From Stratiolaelaps scimitus (lineage: Eukaryota > Arthropoda > Arachnida > Mesostigmata > Laelapidae), in NCBI GenBank assembly GCA_019614645.1, contig JABWDB010000001.1, positions 5,574,501-5,638,500 of the forward strand: a stretch of 64,000 bases of DNA, in the 5' to 3' direction. Of this stretch, positions 52,065-62,501 are shown one piece after another; position 1 is the first letter of the stretch; each line of letters starts with the position of its first letter. Made by a program: the position numbers and the translations under genes. The notes beneath the pieces were generated by a model. That model worked only from the letters and a program-made list of their open reading frames with translations, did no database searches and had not been told where the DNA came from.

Positions 52065-52933
52065 TCAGAGATATGAGGGTGCATGATTAGCTTCATAGTC
52101 TTTATATGATCAATTATACCCAAAATCTATTTCGTAGTAGTGAATGGAAACGACGATTGCTTCTTCGCCAATTAGCTGATGATTGTCAATAAACTGCGCA
52201 CACACGACTAGCTTGTCTCCTGGTCGGAGAGATGTCGTAATGATTAATTTGTTACTATCATATGGCATTTCGATTCCGATCTATACAATCACTACCATTG
52301 TAGTTGCCATTGAAGCAGGCGAGGCGGACAAAGACATGTCTCATCCTAGCGTTTTGAGGGTTTACATATTGGTTTTTGAGACTGATACTGCTGGCTGATA
52401 TATGGGCGCCTACGGGGCTAAGACAAACTAATTGGGCAATTATTAAATTTCGTCATTCACTGTGGCTCGGCCCCTCCCTTTTAGTCATACCATGGGGTCG
52501 GTCGCGGCGCGAGACACAGCGAATAGTTATCGCACACGACGCCGTCTAAGACACGCGCGCCCTCCTGTTGAATCTCGTCTCATTCTTCTATACATGAACA
52601 AAACCAAAGGAAGAATGATACCATTACGACTGCTATGTAGGAAGTAGATCTATGACCTCCACCATTGGCATGCCCCCTACAGCTGCCGCTCACTGTTGTA
52701 TTGTAATACCGTTGTACGGCTGTTGTAGCCATATCGAAATGATGGCTACAGACATTTGGCCTCCATAGAACGATGACTCAGGAGGAGGAATTAGTGGGAA
52801 TATCCTCGATCTCGGTTTTGAGAAGGCCTACCTCGGCGGTGGATATCAGGTAGATATTCTGATGGACGTCGCACACATGAGTTTTGCGCTACTGCTGCCT
52901 ATTAATGATCCTAAGGCTAAAACCTTTGTGCAC
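52065..52933. other. No supported gene
   Basis: Short plus-strand frames at 52183-52398 and 52462-52647 without splice support. Confidence 0.4.
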
Positions 52934-52968
52934 GTTATCTCAGCGGGGGGGGGGGGGGGTTAGATAAC
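52934..52968. repeat. G15 run in the loop of a 7-bp hairpin
   Basis: Fifteen G at 52945-52959 are flanked by GTTATCT (52934-52940) and its exact reverse complement AGATAAC (52962-52968). Confidence 0.85.
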
Positions 52969-53084
52969 CCCATTTAACATGAAACATGGACAACTCAGTA
53001 GATAGTGGCGAAGATGAAGTTAGCTCATGTTGACGTTTCCGATCGAACTACACCAGTGGGTGGAGAATTGATACTACGAGACAT

Positions 53085-53149
53085 CTTATGAAGCAATGCC
53101 GAAAGCAGTACCGTGGATGTTAAATATTGACTGTGAGTCAGCCTGGAAA
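53085..53149 (+). repeat. Dispersed repeat copy, about 65 bp shared with 63538-63602
   Basis: About 58 of 65 positions match the segment at 63538, beginning CTTATGAAGCAATGCCGAAA, without gaps. Upstream sequence here does not show the tRNA-like head seen at 63.4 kb, so this copy is truncated or the shared part is a separate module. Confidence 0.8.
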
Positions 53150-53186
53150 ATTTATATATTACTACGAATCATCGGGATTCAACATG

Positions 53187-53205
53187 ATATATATATATAT
53201 ATATT
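53187..53205. repeat. (AT)n microsatellite
   Basis: Short AT tract 38 nt after the dispersed repeat. Confidence 0.92.
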
Positions 53206-53313
53206 ATGATTGCATTGAAAAATGACCTAACCATAACCCTGCCTCTGCAAACAGACTATCACAACAATAAAAAGTGGCGGCACCTAGGCGATATTTTTGC
53301 CCATCTATCGTAG

Positions 53314-53445
53314 TGTTCCGTTATACTTAGAAATTTCGGGACCATTTTTGCAAGGCGTGCGACGATCATCAGAGCGACATCTTTCCTCGGTTTAATCGCT
53401 GGTGCCCCCCGGCAGAGCTGTCTCTCGGCTCGCTCAGAATCCTAA
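53314..53445 (+). CDS. Candidate terminal exon, 43 aa
   Basis: The acceptor atatttttgcccatctatcgtag precedes a phase-0 frame CSVILRNFGTIFARRATIIR, FLGLIAGAPRQSCLSARSES, TAA. A second frame (VPLYLEISGPFLQGVRRSSE) is also open from the same site, so the frame is unresolved. Confidence 0.26.
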   Translation, partial: CSVILRNFGTIFARRATIIRATSFLGLIAGAPRQSCLSARSES

Positions 53446-53655
53446 CGTTACTCTGTAGCTGAGCGACTTGAACGCAGAACATGAAAGAGAAAGAAAAAAT
53501 AGACCGGTGAAGTACAGTCGTCTACGCAACTGTGTGACAGTCGTGCCAATACGACAGAGAGAACTGAATGGATGTACCGCAGGAGGATATTATTTTATTT
53601 AAGGGCACGTGAGTTCGTGAATTTGTAGAGTCGCTGCTGGGGCGGCGACAGCCGA

Positions 53656-53847
53656 ATGGAGCGAGTTGGCCAAGAAGGATCCTTGCGAGCTTCCATCTCG
53701 ACATCACCCGTACGAGAATTTGAATTTGCCCGCCAAGCGAAATCCCGCATCGGGGTGGCCAGGGCGACGGAGAGTGGTAGTCTCATCTTGTTCACGCGTC
53801 ATACCTGCCACGAGTGTCTCAATCGACGTGAGCCACTCGCCATTTAG
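53656..53847 (+). CDS. Candidate start exon or ORF, 63 aa
   Basis: The ATG with G at +4 opens MERVGQEGSLRASISTSPVR, then EFEFARQAKSRIGVARATES and a CHEC pair near the end; GTGAGC at 53828 is a usable donor, and TAG follows if unspliced. The overlapping plus frame at 53666 and two minus-strand frames are equally open, so confidence is low. Confidence 0.24.
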   Translation: MERVGQEGSLRASISTSPVREFEFARQAKSRIGVARATESGSLILFTRHTCHECLNRREPLAI

Positions 53848-54748
53848 CGGTACGACCCTAACCAGCTAGTTAGCTCCGGTACTATGATGGCATGGGTGTA
53901 CGAGATTTTTTTTTGGTATCTTCGACCAGCCCGGCTCAATCATGGCCATGCCGTGTCATCGTGGAACACAGGCGTATTTTTACGACAAATTTTACACTTG
54001 GATTGAATCGAGTAGACGCAACCCTTCCCGGTGACGGGAGTGTGCGACGCGTCTCTCTCTCGAGGTGGGCGCGGTGAGCGAAACAGAACGGGTGGGGTGG
54101 CGGTGGGGTGCTATTATACTAGTGCGGTGTTGGTGGGAGTGACCCCTTCGGGCTCGTCGCCCCGCAGAACGAGAGTGAGGACGAAACGGGTGCCCCACTC
54201 GGGTCGTCTACGATGGGCAGACGGAACAGGATGATGTGGGCCACTGGGTGGAGGCTTCGACGAGGCACACAAGCGCAGAGAATGAGAGAGAGAGAGCGAG
54301 AAAGAGACAGACGCAGACATCGAGAAAGAAACTACTCATTCCCAATCACCAGACCTCGGGGATCGGGGGCATGGGGCCTTAACCCATCTATCGAGTAGGA
54401 CTGCGGACCATCTACGCCAACTCTCCGATTCTGCTGCTGTCGAGGCGAGGTCAAACGAAAGGGGGCACCCGTGTGCCAGATCAGACGGCGTGCAGAGGGC
54501 GGGCTGTGTCCACAGACGCGCTTTCTCCTCCTCTGATTTCACTTTGATTTCGCAAGATCAGTCGATGTAGCCTAGACTCACGGGGACACGCGCAGAAACA
54601 CTGTCGTTCGCATAGGCACACAGACACACGCGGTCTGCGACCATGTGCAAAAGACCACCTCAAAGCGGAGTAGGTTAATTGCGCGGATGTAGATCTGCAC
54701 AGGGTTTTTATTAACGGTTACCGTCCGAGCCTGTTAAACAATGCTTAG

Positions 54749-55046
54749 ATACATTCGTGGCTTCTGGTGTCACCGATCTGTTCGATAAAGTATACTCTGC
54801 GTAAATATATTTTACCGCTCAGCTCGACAACGCCGCCCGAGAGTTGTGGCACAAGAAGTATCTTTAGGTGGGGGGTTACATCGTCTCCCCTTGATCGTTT
54901 TGAGGTGAGCGTCTTGGGAGTACAAAAAAAGGGGAACATATGGCTTGAGTACAAATTCTGCCAGCTATGGAGAATCTTTGGATTCCTTTGGATCATCGTT
55001 ACTCATCTGTGGATTCTCGCAGGTTCTAATGGCAATACCTTAAATG
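54749..55046 (+). CDS. Candidate exon A of a three-exon model
   Basis: The frame opens after an in-frame TAG (aatgcttag) and runs 99 codons to AATG|GTGAGT, a full donor, in phase 1. It includes LLVSPICSIKYTLRKYILPL, a charged middle and a hydrophobic Trp-rich stretch (LWRIFGFLWIIVTHLWILAG) that could cross a membrane, then SNGNTLN. An acceptor at 55,022 would trim it to a 24-nt exon. A minus-strand frame (54745-54996) overlaps and is also open. Confidence 0.38.
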
Positions 55047-55250
55047 GTGAGTCGTTGGGGCCAGTCACATTACGGGAACAGCTGAGAGTCAGCTCGAAAA
55101 TGTTTAAAGGCGATTTAAGTGAATACAGAGAAGGCTAACGACTAGGAGCATAATACAGTCATTTTCTCATTAATTCAAAACACTTGTATCACATACTAAT
55201 TAAACCGTTTGCAAAGCTGTAGCTGCTAAACTCGCTCCCCTTCCATTCAG

Positions 55251-55279
55251 TGTTTGGCTACAAGTTTCATGAAGCTGAT
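55251..55279 (+). CDS. Candidate 29-nt micro-exon B
   Basis: A very strong acceptor (ctcgctccccttccattcag) and GAT|GTAAGG donor bracket 29 nt. Two bases complete the phase-1 codon left by exon A, then FGYKFHEAD follows. If the donor is unused, the frame stays open to 55,513. Confidence 0.42.
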
Positions 55280-55383
55280 GTAAGGTCTACAAAACAGACC
55301 CCATATCAACTCTGGCCTGTAATAATACAAACTAACTTCCTAGTTAAGTATGCACGACATGGGGAATTTTTTTTTAATTTCAG

Positions 55384-55437
55384 TCGATTCCTCGACTTCA
55401 CTATCCACTATTTAAGACGAGAAGATTCGTTTCGTAA
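55384..55437 (+). CDS. Candidate terminal exon C
   Basis: After gaatttttttttaatttcag, phase 0 reads SIPRLHYPLFKTRRFVS and TAA, in phase with exon B. All three junctions agree. The joined chain of about 126 residues is not recognised. The unspliced B frame reads through this segment in another frame (RFLDFTIHYLRREDSF). Confidence 0.38.
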   Translation, partial: SIPRLHYPLFKTRRFVS

Positions 55438-56402
55438 CTTAATATCTCGATTTAGCAATCTCCATTGGGTATTAAGTGATACCTTGCACTATAGAAGAAT
55501 ACTCAAAATGTAGTTATCGTGTAACAAATAGTCAAACCGCCATCTGTTCAATTGCAACCTCTCCATTGGAAAAATATGAACCTTAAACATATTGGATTCC
55601 CCGATGTTGTTCTATTTAATCAAACGCTGACTCGACCCAAGCTGGTAAGAAGGATTATCACAGTAACGAGATTTAGTTGAGAGAAGGCTAACGCGTTGCA
55701 AAACAAACGCCATCCATTTTCCGTCTGTAAGTTGTCGATACGCAGACACCTAGAACAGATTTCCTATACAGTTGACTTAACCTGGCGTATAACGACACAG
55801 CAGTGCAACAATATACCAACAATTAACCGAACGGTAAGCCCATGTGTCAACGACGACGACGACATTAGTGAGTGAATTTCAACGATCACGAAACACACTG
55901 GTGGTCCTAACCACTCCACGTTCGACTGTATGAAACAAAACGACTCGGCACGTAATCAGATCACATCGATCTAGCCTCCTCAGAATGCCGGCCGATTACC
56001 ACCCTGACAACAGAAAGACCGAGAGAGAGAGCGAGAGAGAGCGAGTGGCGTCAGCTCGGTTAGAGACGCTCTAATGGACGGGACGAGAGGACGCGAGTTA
56101 CGCTTATCAATGAGCAAAGGCACCGGTCCATAATATCTTTGGCTACATCGACCGTCTGTCGCTTCTGCTGCTCCACTGGCTGTGCCTGTGTTTTAGCATT
56201 ATAGAGGTGGGAGGTCGGGGGGGTGGGGGGGGATGAAGGCGGCTCGGGGGTACGGCCCCAGTCTGCGTGAAACGATTGACACGATACATCGATACAATGT
56301 ATTTATGAATGCCGGTCTCCTCCGCATTTGTATTCCTGGCGGGCAAATGGTCATTCGTCGATCATGCCAGTGATTCGCTCCACGTTTCCTAAGTGTCCGC
56401 TG
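55438..56402. other. No supported gene
   Basis: Short frames only; small GA runs near 56,020 and a G-rich patch near 56,215. Confidence 0.4.
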
Positions 56403-56646
56403 TCATTTTTGTGGTGAGTTGCCGGCTGACGACCGCCCGATCAGCACTGACCGAAACGATGCTAATTGCTTAATTTCGATCGAAGCAGGGGCGGCAGCGG
56501 GGGTCTCGGGGCCAATCAGCCAATCGTTGTAGCCTATCGCGGCAGCTGCTGTCGCCACGCGACCCGATCCACTAGCATTGTCATTACACCCACCAGTACG
56601 GACTGCTTCGGCTGCTATACGGGTCTCATTGAACACTATGGCCAAC
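56403..56646 (-). CDS. Candidate exon, about 80 codons
   Basis: The minus-strand frame LAIVFNETRIAAEAVRTGGC, NDWLIGPETPAAAP, ASIEIKQLASFRSVLIGRSS runs to TGA. It opens after gcgcacag, a pyrimidine-poor acceptor. The composition is varied. A plus-strand ATG frame (56466-56738, 90 codons) overlaps. Confidence 0.3.
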
Positions 56647-56934
56647 CTGTGCGCGCATCATCACCGCCACCGCCGATATCGCTGTCGCTAGCCACAATGG
56701 CCGGCTCGGTACGTACGGAGCTACATGCGGCTAGGTAGAACCAGAATTGCTGAATTGTCCTGGCCAGTCATTAGGCGGACGCAACTACACAACGGACGAG
56801 TCGTGGACGGCTTGGATATTGTGGCGGTTGCTGAACGAATTGGCCGTCCCACATGCAGATGGTATATATAGCAGCATATACACATTTGGTGTATGTACCG
56901 TAGTATATATCCTCTCCCTCTCTCTCTCTCACTC

Positions 56935-56955
56935 ATATATATATATATATATATA
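56935..56955. repeat. (AT)n microsatellite
   Basis: About 21 nt of AT after a (CT)n run. Confidence 0.94.
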
Positions 56956-57367
56956 CTCCCATAGACCATAGTGCACCGTACCCACCTACGTCGACCACCG
57001 TTATGAGTATGGTACCCCATTTCATCAATAGACCCTTGTCATCTAGCTTGATTGGCCAGAGAACGTTACCCATGTTATAGGATCTCATTCCGTAGTTAGC
57101 TCATAATAGCCAACTGTGTCCAGCCGTCCCACACGTCACCCATTTGTACTACTTTGCGCTCCAGACACCGAACACCAATGAGCAGTAGAAGCAGCAGAAG
57201 CTACAGTACCAGTACGTATAAACGGCATACAACACAAATTGCACCCCTCATTGCAACACACACACACACACCACGAAGGATCTGATATTCGGATCTGCTG
57301 CAGCGACCTAAGCATCTCTACCATAAAGTGCGTTTTGAGCATGTTATTCTTACGCTTTTCGATCCAG

Positions 57368-57493
57368 TTGCGGTTACCTCACCCAGAGCCACTGTCGACA
57401 AACGATAAGAAGAACACATGTACACACACCTCGAGCCGACCGCACGTGACTTTAGCGTGGGCTGTTGGAGTCAATATGAGAGGTGGACCGTGA
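57368..57493 (+). CDS. Candidate terminal exon, 41 aa
   Basis: The acceptor attcttacgcttttcgatccag precedes a phase-0 frame LRLPHPEPLSTNDKKNTCTH, TSSRPHVTLAWAVGVNMRGG, Pro, TGA. It has no repeat. No partner exon identified; family unknown. Confidence 0.36.
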   Translation: MRLPHPEPLSTNDKKNTCTHTSSRPHVTLAWAVGVNMRGGP

Positions 57494-58907
57494 ACCTGCA
57501 TTTCTTCCCTATGGTTCTAATAGTAGCCGTTTCAGTGGTTCATCGCTTCAATGAAGGACGATTCCAACACATTGCCGGCTGCGATAGCAGCAGCAGCAGC
57601 ACCTCACCGCGAACTCGTCCTGGCGTATCTCGGCGCTAGCGTGTACCTATCGCCTTCCGCTTAGCCTGAGACAAGCGACCGACTGCTGGCGGGGAACTCA
57701 CGGGGGTGGTTGGAACTCAACGAGTCAACTCACGTAGCTCTAGCGGCGGCGGCGGCTGCTGCTGCTGCCCGCCCTGGTGGCCGTGGTTGTTCTTGTTGTC
57801 CCTGGTCCGATCCCGTCGCGTCCGTCCGCCCACGAACACAGAGATAGAATCGTCCCTCCTCCAATTATTAAGCGACATTGCCTATGTCATCGCACTCGAT
57901 CACTTCTAATAATAACAACCCCCTCTAATGCTGATAATGATGATTTGTCGAGCAATGCAGCAATGGATCATCACTCTCTCTCTCTCTCTCTTTCTCTCAA
58001 TCTCTCCGTATTTGTGTCGATTTCTCGACCATACTTTGGCTACGTGTCCCTTGTCCGTCGTCGACTCCACACTTAATTGGCCGACAGCCGTTCGACAGTA
58101 AATTGATTTTAGGACAAGTTGTGTTTGTACATTGTCGATTGTGATTAGCTTGTGTTGTTATCATTCGATGCGTGTGCCATTACACTGTTTTAGGTTAGGT
58201 CGAGTCGCATACTTAGAGCAAAGTCAATGAAGCTTTTTGGAGCCAGTACAAAGACAATACGCGATCGGCACAAAGCCCGTTGTGGATTATTATCCTCATT
58301 ACGTTCAGAACAATTATTCGTACATTATATATATATATATATATATTTCATTTAGATTTAATGTTTTGTCCGGACTAATGTCGTGCGGATTTGCGTTATG
58401 AAGGCGTCGTGCTGCCGATTCTGCTGGACACATCCGGACCTTACATTTAGCGAAGGGAGTTTAGATTAAACTTGGCTCTGACTAATATCAGGGTGGTTGC
58501 TGGCACTGCCATAGAATAGACAATCAATCAATAAATTATTGTTATTAAATCTACTGCTGGCATACACGTATATACAGACTAACGTGCGAAAATAGACGGA
58601 CAGACACGCAGTGGCCGGGAGCGGTACCGGTTGTCGCATCCAGCCAAGCTCGTCTGCTCGTGCATCCCACATTCACCGGATCCCGGCGGAACACCGGAAT
58701 CACACTTGTTACTACAACTACGTTTTGTTTTTGTTTTTTTTTCTCGTTGTCGGATGGGGCCCACCCCTTCTGCTGCTTCTACCACTACTACTACCACTGT
58801 AGTAGATCATTACGGGACCCCACTGAGTCGGTCGGTGGCCGGCCAATCGCTAGAAGTGTCAGAAATCGCGAGTCGAAATTGCAGCTGGTGCTGCTGATTC
58901 AGCGGCG
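57494..58907. other. No firmly supported gene
   Basis: CGG/CTG runs near 57,740, (CT)n at 57,975-57,995, (AT)n at 58,324-58,346 and several overlapping 60-99-codon frames without paired splice signals. Confidence 0.35.
58324..58346. repeat. (AT)n microsatellite
   Basis: About 23 nt of AT. Confidence 0.94.
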
Positions 58908-59105
58908 TCAGCGGGCGGCACTCCATACATCAATCTGATACCTCATCTGTAAATTCAACTCGGCGACTCCGGAGTCGTCAATGCTGCCTACGACCACGTA
59001 ATCGCCCACAGGGCCGCCGACATGCTGCTGGTGTGCTGTGAATCTGAAATTGCTCTCTGATTCGGAATTGGATACTGCCGAGCGTCTGGATGTTTGAAAC
59101 GACAT
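58908..59105 (-). CDS. Candidate ORF or exon, 65 aa
   Basis: A minus-strand ATG opens MSFQTSRRSAVSNSESESNF, then HVGGPVGDYVVVGSIDDSGV and AELNLQMRYQIDVWSAAR to TGA. ATGAG|GTATCA near 58,935 is a possible donor. A second frame of the same stretch (DPHIYVVSNIQTLGSIQFRI) also reads well, a warning that appearance alone does not decide. It lies downstream, on the same strand, of the exon at 59536. Confidence 0.32.
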   Translation of the reverse strand: MSFQTSRRSAVSNSESESNFRFTAHQQHVGGPVGDYVVVGSIDDSGVAELNLQMRYQIDVWSAAR

Positions 59106-59535
59106 AGATGTGTGGGTCTCTTCCTGCCTCGTCGGACACCGGCGGTCGTACGCAGACGCCGTACCGGTATACGATTAAATGTGTAGAAATTTGTGTAAAT
59201 GAAAATGTATTAGCTTACCTATCTTGGAGTAGTGGCGCTTATTCGGGAATTGTGATTCGCCGATTGGCCGCGTAGGGCTCGGGCAAAATTTTCAACAGCA
59301 GCGTCGCTCTGCTAACAGAGTCTATTGACCTGCGCGCGCGTGAGAGCGTTCGAGCTTCCTCAGCAAGACCTCTTCATTGCTACAATTACCTGATCTTTGC
59401 ACGAAACTCACGATTCGTTGCCATGGTCGCGTTGCGTACGCTAGCTCAAGCAGTCACCTCAGAAATGAAGGCAACACTGAGAACACTCTATTGGATGGAC
59501 ATCTAGCAAATGGACTACACAATTTGGACACTCAC

Positions 59536-59796
59536 GATTTTTTTAATTGCTCGACAACTGTTCAAACTCGCTTTTAGTGCTTGTCCAACTAGTTCCAGTA
59601 CAGACGATAGACGTTTAAAAAAGCGAATTTTTCTAACAATCAAATACTTGTATATTTCTCGATAAATTAGCTTCGAATCGAATATTGTTGCCGCTACTCG
59701 AGGCCCGTCTGATGTTCGTATTGCCGTTGGCCCATGACGTGACCGAGCCACAGCTTCTATGCAGATGTCATTGCTGATGTCGCTGGCATCACACCG
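59536..59796 (-). CDS. Candidate internal exon ending at GTGAGT
   Basis: The minus-strand frame is open for 87 codons from an in-frame TAA to ATC|GTGAGT (complement of 59530-59535). It reads CDASDISNDICIEAVARSRH, TIFDSKLIYREIYKYLIVRK, FFKRLSSVLELVGQALKASL and ends AIKKI in phase 0. It is helix-rich, basic and free of repeats. A possible acceptor (gtgatgccag) would place the 5' border at 59782. Family not recognised. Confidence 0.42.
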
Positions 59797-60148
59797 TTAA
59801 CACGTTGCGCAAAATCCGCAAAATTCTGAATCAGACAACAACGATGTACGAGTTAGTTATTGTGGATCAGAACTGCAACGGCAACACACAGCCGCATAAT
59901 CGGCGAATCACCGCGATGGTGTTCATCTTTTCTTTCGCCGTCATAATCAGCGTTGTGAAGAAGTGAAATGAATTGTGTCGATGATATAAATAGTATCTGT
60001 TAAATGACATACATATTAACGTCGTCGTGGATTACTACGATTATTATTGCAGTTATTATTATTAGGCTGATTACTGTTATTGATTGAGCGTTACCTGGAC
60101 CGGCGCCAACAGCAGTGCCTGCCCACGTAGTGATTAGAATTGTCACTG

Positions 60149-60337
60149 TTAGACCCCATCCGATGATGGTGACGCTGACGACAACGAAAACAACAACGAC
60201 GACGTCGACGACGATGCGACAACAAACTTCAGACCTGAGTCGGCTGGTTGCGAGGCGCCAGATTTCTTCAAATCATCGCCACTGCCGTCCGCTCCCAGCA
60301 GCAGCAGCAGCCCTGTTCGCTGTTCATCATCAGCCAT
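60149..60337 (-). CDS. Candidate start exon or small protein, 62 aa
   Basis: A minus-strand ATG in an excellent context (aaaaagATGG) opens MADDEQRTGLLLLLGADGSG, then DDLKKSGASQPADSGLKFVV and a Ser-rich tail to TAA. CAG|GTCTGA near 60,230 is a weak donor. The leucines and serines come partly from triplets. The plus strand is open for 169 codons across this region (60115-60624), the main competing reading. Confidence 0.36.
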   Translation of the reverse strand: MADDEQRTGLLLLLGADGSGDDLKKSGASQPADSGLKFVVASSSTSSLLFSLSSASPSSDGV

Positions 60338-61066
60338 CTTTTTATAATCGTCACACGAGATACAGAAACGCGTCACAGGTATTACAGCAGAGCATGGAGA
60401 AAGCCGAAAAACGAGACGAGAGAGAAAAAAAAATTCGAAAAACTTGTTTCAAATCAAACGAATCGGTCGTCATCCACGTTCCACATCGTCGTTGTCGCCA
60501 AATAGCACTTTGTATTCATGCTTCTTATATATGCCCCCACTCGATCTGTCCTGTCCGTCTGATACCGCCAGGGAAGGCCTGGCTGCAACTGGCAATAGCA
60601 TACGAGCTCGTAGAAAGATGGTGAAAGAAAAGGAAAGCAGAGAAAAGAAAGGAGAGAGAGAAAGAGAGAGAGAGACTGACGAAGAGCTGTCCAAGCCAAG
60701 TCTTCTTCGTCGCGGGTGATTCGCGTTGTTCCTGTTGTTTGTCGCGTCCCTGGCCGTCTCGTTGCTTGCCTGCCTACATGGATACCTAGCTATACCTGGC
60801 TCGCTATTCGTATGCAAGTGTGTCTGTGTGTGTGTGTGTGAGTGCACATGCGCTGTTGTATGTGTGACCTAATCTTGTCGCCTTCTCGCCCGAAAGCTGT
60901 CGCTTGGTTGTTCTTGCGTCGTCTTCTGTGTTTTCGGCTGCGCTTCTGTTCTCGTTCGCCTGCCGAAATCAATTAACTTTGACTCCTCCGCGCGCCTCGC
61001 CTCCGATTTCGTTCACTTCGACGACAGCAGAAATGGGCACAATAACAACAGCAACAGCAACGAAGC
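60338..61066. other. No further supported gene
   Basis: Overlapping frames on both strands across (GA)n near 60,650-60,675 and (GT)n near 60,820-60,840. Confidence 0.35.
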
Positions 61067-61180
61067 TTAAGTACGAACAGTAGGCGTCTTCTGTGCAAAC
61101 TGTTCGTAGACAACGATTCGTTGTAATAATTGCTTGACGAATGTAGTCACTTGGTGATGGACGGCCGATGACGCCGCCAT
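61067..61180 (-). CDS. Candidate start exon, 37 codons
   Basis: A minus-strand ATG (gtcATGG) opens MAASSAVHHQVTTFVKQLLQ, then RIVVYEQFAQKTPTVRT and TAA. The frame is also open upstream to 61,273, so this may be the end of a longer exon (FSVELRNQQKLSVSGTDQDF precedes). Varied, repeat-free composition. Another minus-strand frame (61147-61491, 114 codons) overlaps. Confidence 0.34.
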   Translation of the reverse strand: MAASSAVHHQVTTFVKQLLQRIVVYEQFAQKTPTVRT

Positions 61181-61491
61181 GACGCTGAAGTCTTGATCTG
61201 TCCCGGAGACGGAAAGCTTTTGTTGATTTCGGAGCTCGACAGAGAAACCCCTGCGCACAGATCCCCGCAGCGGATCACCTCAGGTACACTGCGCGGTGAG
61301 CAGACAACAAAAAAAAAGAACCAACCATCAACTGCTAAGCGACAAAGTCGCAGCCAACCGAATGGAACAAGATGCCTGAGATGAGATGCAGCCATATAGT
61401 GAACGCGGGCGAAGTTGATTTCATTCTCGGCGTTGTTTGCAAACAGGCAGCCCTGGTCCGGCAAAGTCGGTATAATCATCAAGCACCGCAT
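61147..61491 (-). CDS. Candidate ORF, 114 aa, overlapping its neighbours
   Basis: A minus-strand ATG opens MRCLMIIPTLPDQGCLFANN, then FARVHYMAASHLRHLVPFGW, a hydrophobic WFFFFVVC patch from a T-run, and VRP-free polar sequence to TGA. A strong acceptor (tttgttgtctgctcaccgcgcag) sits inside at about 61,290, so the T-run may really be an intron end. It overlaps two other minus-strand frames. Confidence 0.26.
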   Translation of the reverse strand: MRCLMIIPTLPDQGCLFANNAENEINFARVHYMAASHLRHLVPFGWLRLCRLAVDGWFFFFVVCSPRSVPEVIRCGDLCAGVSLSSSEINKSFPSPGQIKTSASWRRHRPSITK

Positions 61492-61666
61492 TGGATTTCA
61501 TGTACGATGAGACGGATGAAAAGCTAACTTCACAATGGTTGGGGAACACACCTGTTATAAGGATGCTCCACAATATATACATTGCGTCTTGGGGGCGAGA
61601 TCCCTTATTATGTCCGCTTGTTGCATCAACTGCTAAACGTTTCACTTCGTAGGTGACTACCGGATT
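61421..61666 (-). CDS. Candidate terminal exon, 81 codons
   Basis: The minus-strand frame opens after an in-frame TAA: NPVVTYEVKRLAVDATSGHN, AMYILWSILITGVFPNHCEV, SYMKSNAVLDDYTDFAGPGL, and ends VCKQRRE at TGA. ACAG|GTGTGT at about 61,551 is a usable donor. Repeat-free and ordinary in composition. No acceptor found, no family recognised. Confidence 0.36.
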   Translation of the reverse strand, partial: NPVVTYEVKRLAVDATSGHNKGSRPQDAMYILWSILITGVFPNHCEVSFSSVSSYMKSNAVLDDYTDFAGPGLPVCKQRRE

Positions 61667-62470
61667 TTATATTCTTCCAGATTTGCCGCAGGCATTTATT
61701 TATAATAATAATAATTCTAATGATAATAATAATTCCTTACACTTCAAATTCTAGTAAGTAAGCGGTGTTGTGGGCGCCCAATCCAAATGGTCTACTCTCT
61801 TCGAAACAGTGCTAGCTCCCAAGGTTTCGTCTTGGTTTTAATTATTAGTGTGTTGATTTCGATATACAGCGGTCACTACAGATATAGCGCTAAGTTGACA
61901 GTCGCCGTGTTCTTTTTAAGATCAGCCATCTTTTCTTCAGATCCGAGAAATAGTTGCCAGATTTTGACGGCTCTATAGATTCGCATCCCGAATACCGAAT
62001 AACAGCTTAAGTAACGAAACGAATCTTCCCGTATTCAGATCATCATAAAGGTATTTGAACAAGATGTTAACGTTGGGAAGCAACTTTCTATTCTACACTT
62101 ACAATGGCGCAGCGCTCATTTGAGAGGGACCTCCTTGCTCTTCCCCTCAGCACCGGCGCTCTCTCCCCTTGTCGGGTCTGTCGAGTGGGACGTTAATTAG
62201 TTTTAATTTCGGCGCGAAAGGGCCGCCCTCTCATTGGTCGCCCAGCCAAGGGCACCGTTTGCAGCGCCCCCGGACGGAGAACAATTAGAATTAATTATTG
62301 TAAGGGAAGGATTTAGTCGCTAGCCTTTGCGAAGCACGTTACTGGCTTGGAAACCGCACAGGAACACCATGACACAACAACCCCCCACCCAGCCACGCAC
62401 TCGCCGCGGAACACGACAAGTACCAGACGATGTTACACATTGTCACTTATGGTTACAACAAATATGTCTG

Positions 62471-62501
<31 letters not shown>

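Noticed and set aside
55120..55695. Repeat of gagaaggctaacg at about 55,128 and 55,681
   Set aside because: Only 13 nt long with unrelated flanks; expected by chance at this scale.
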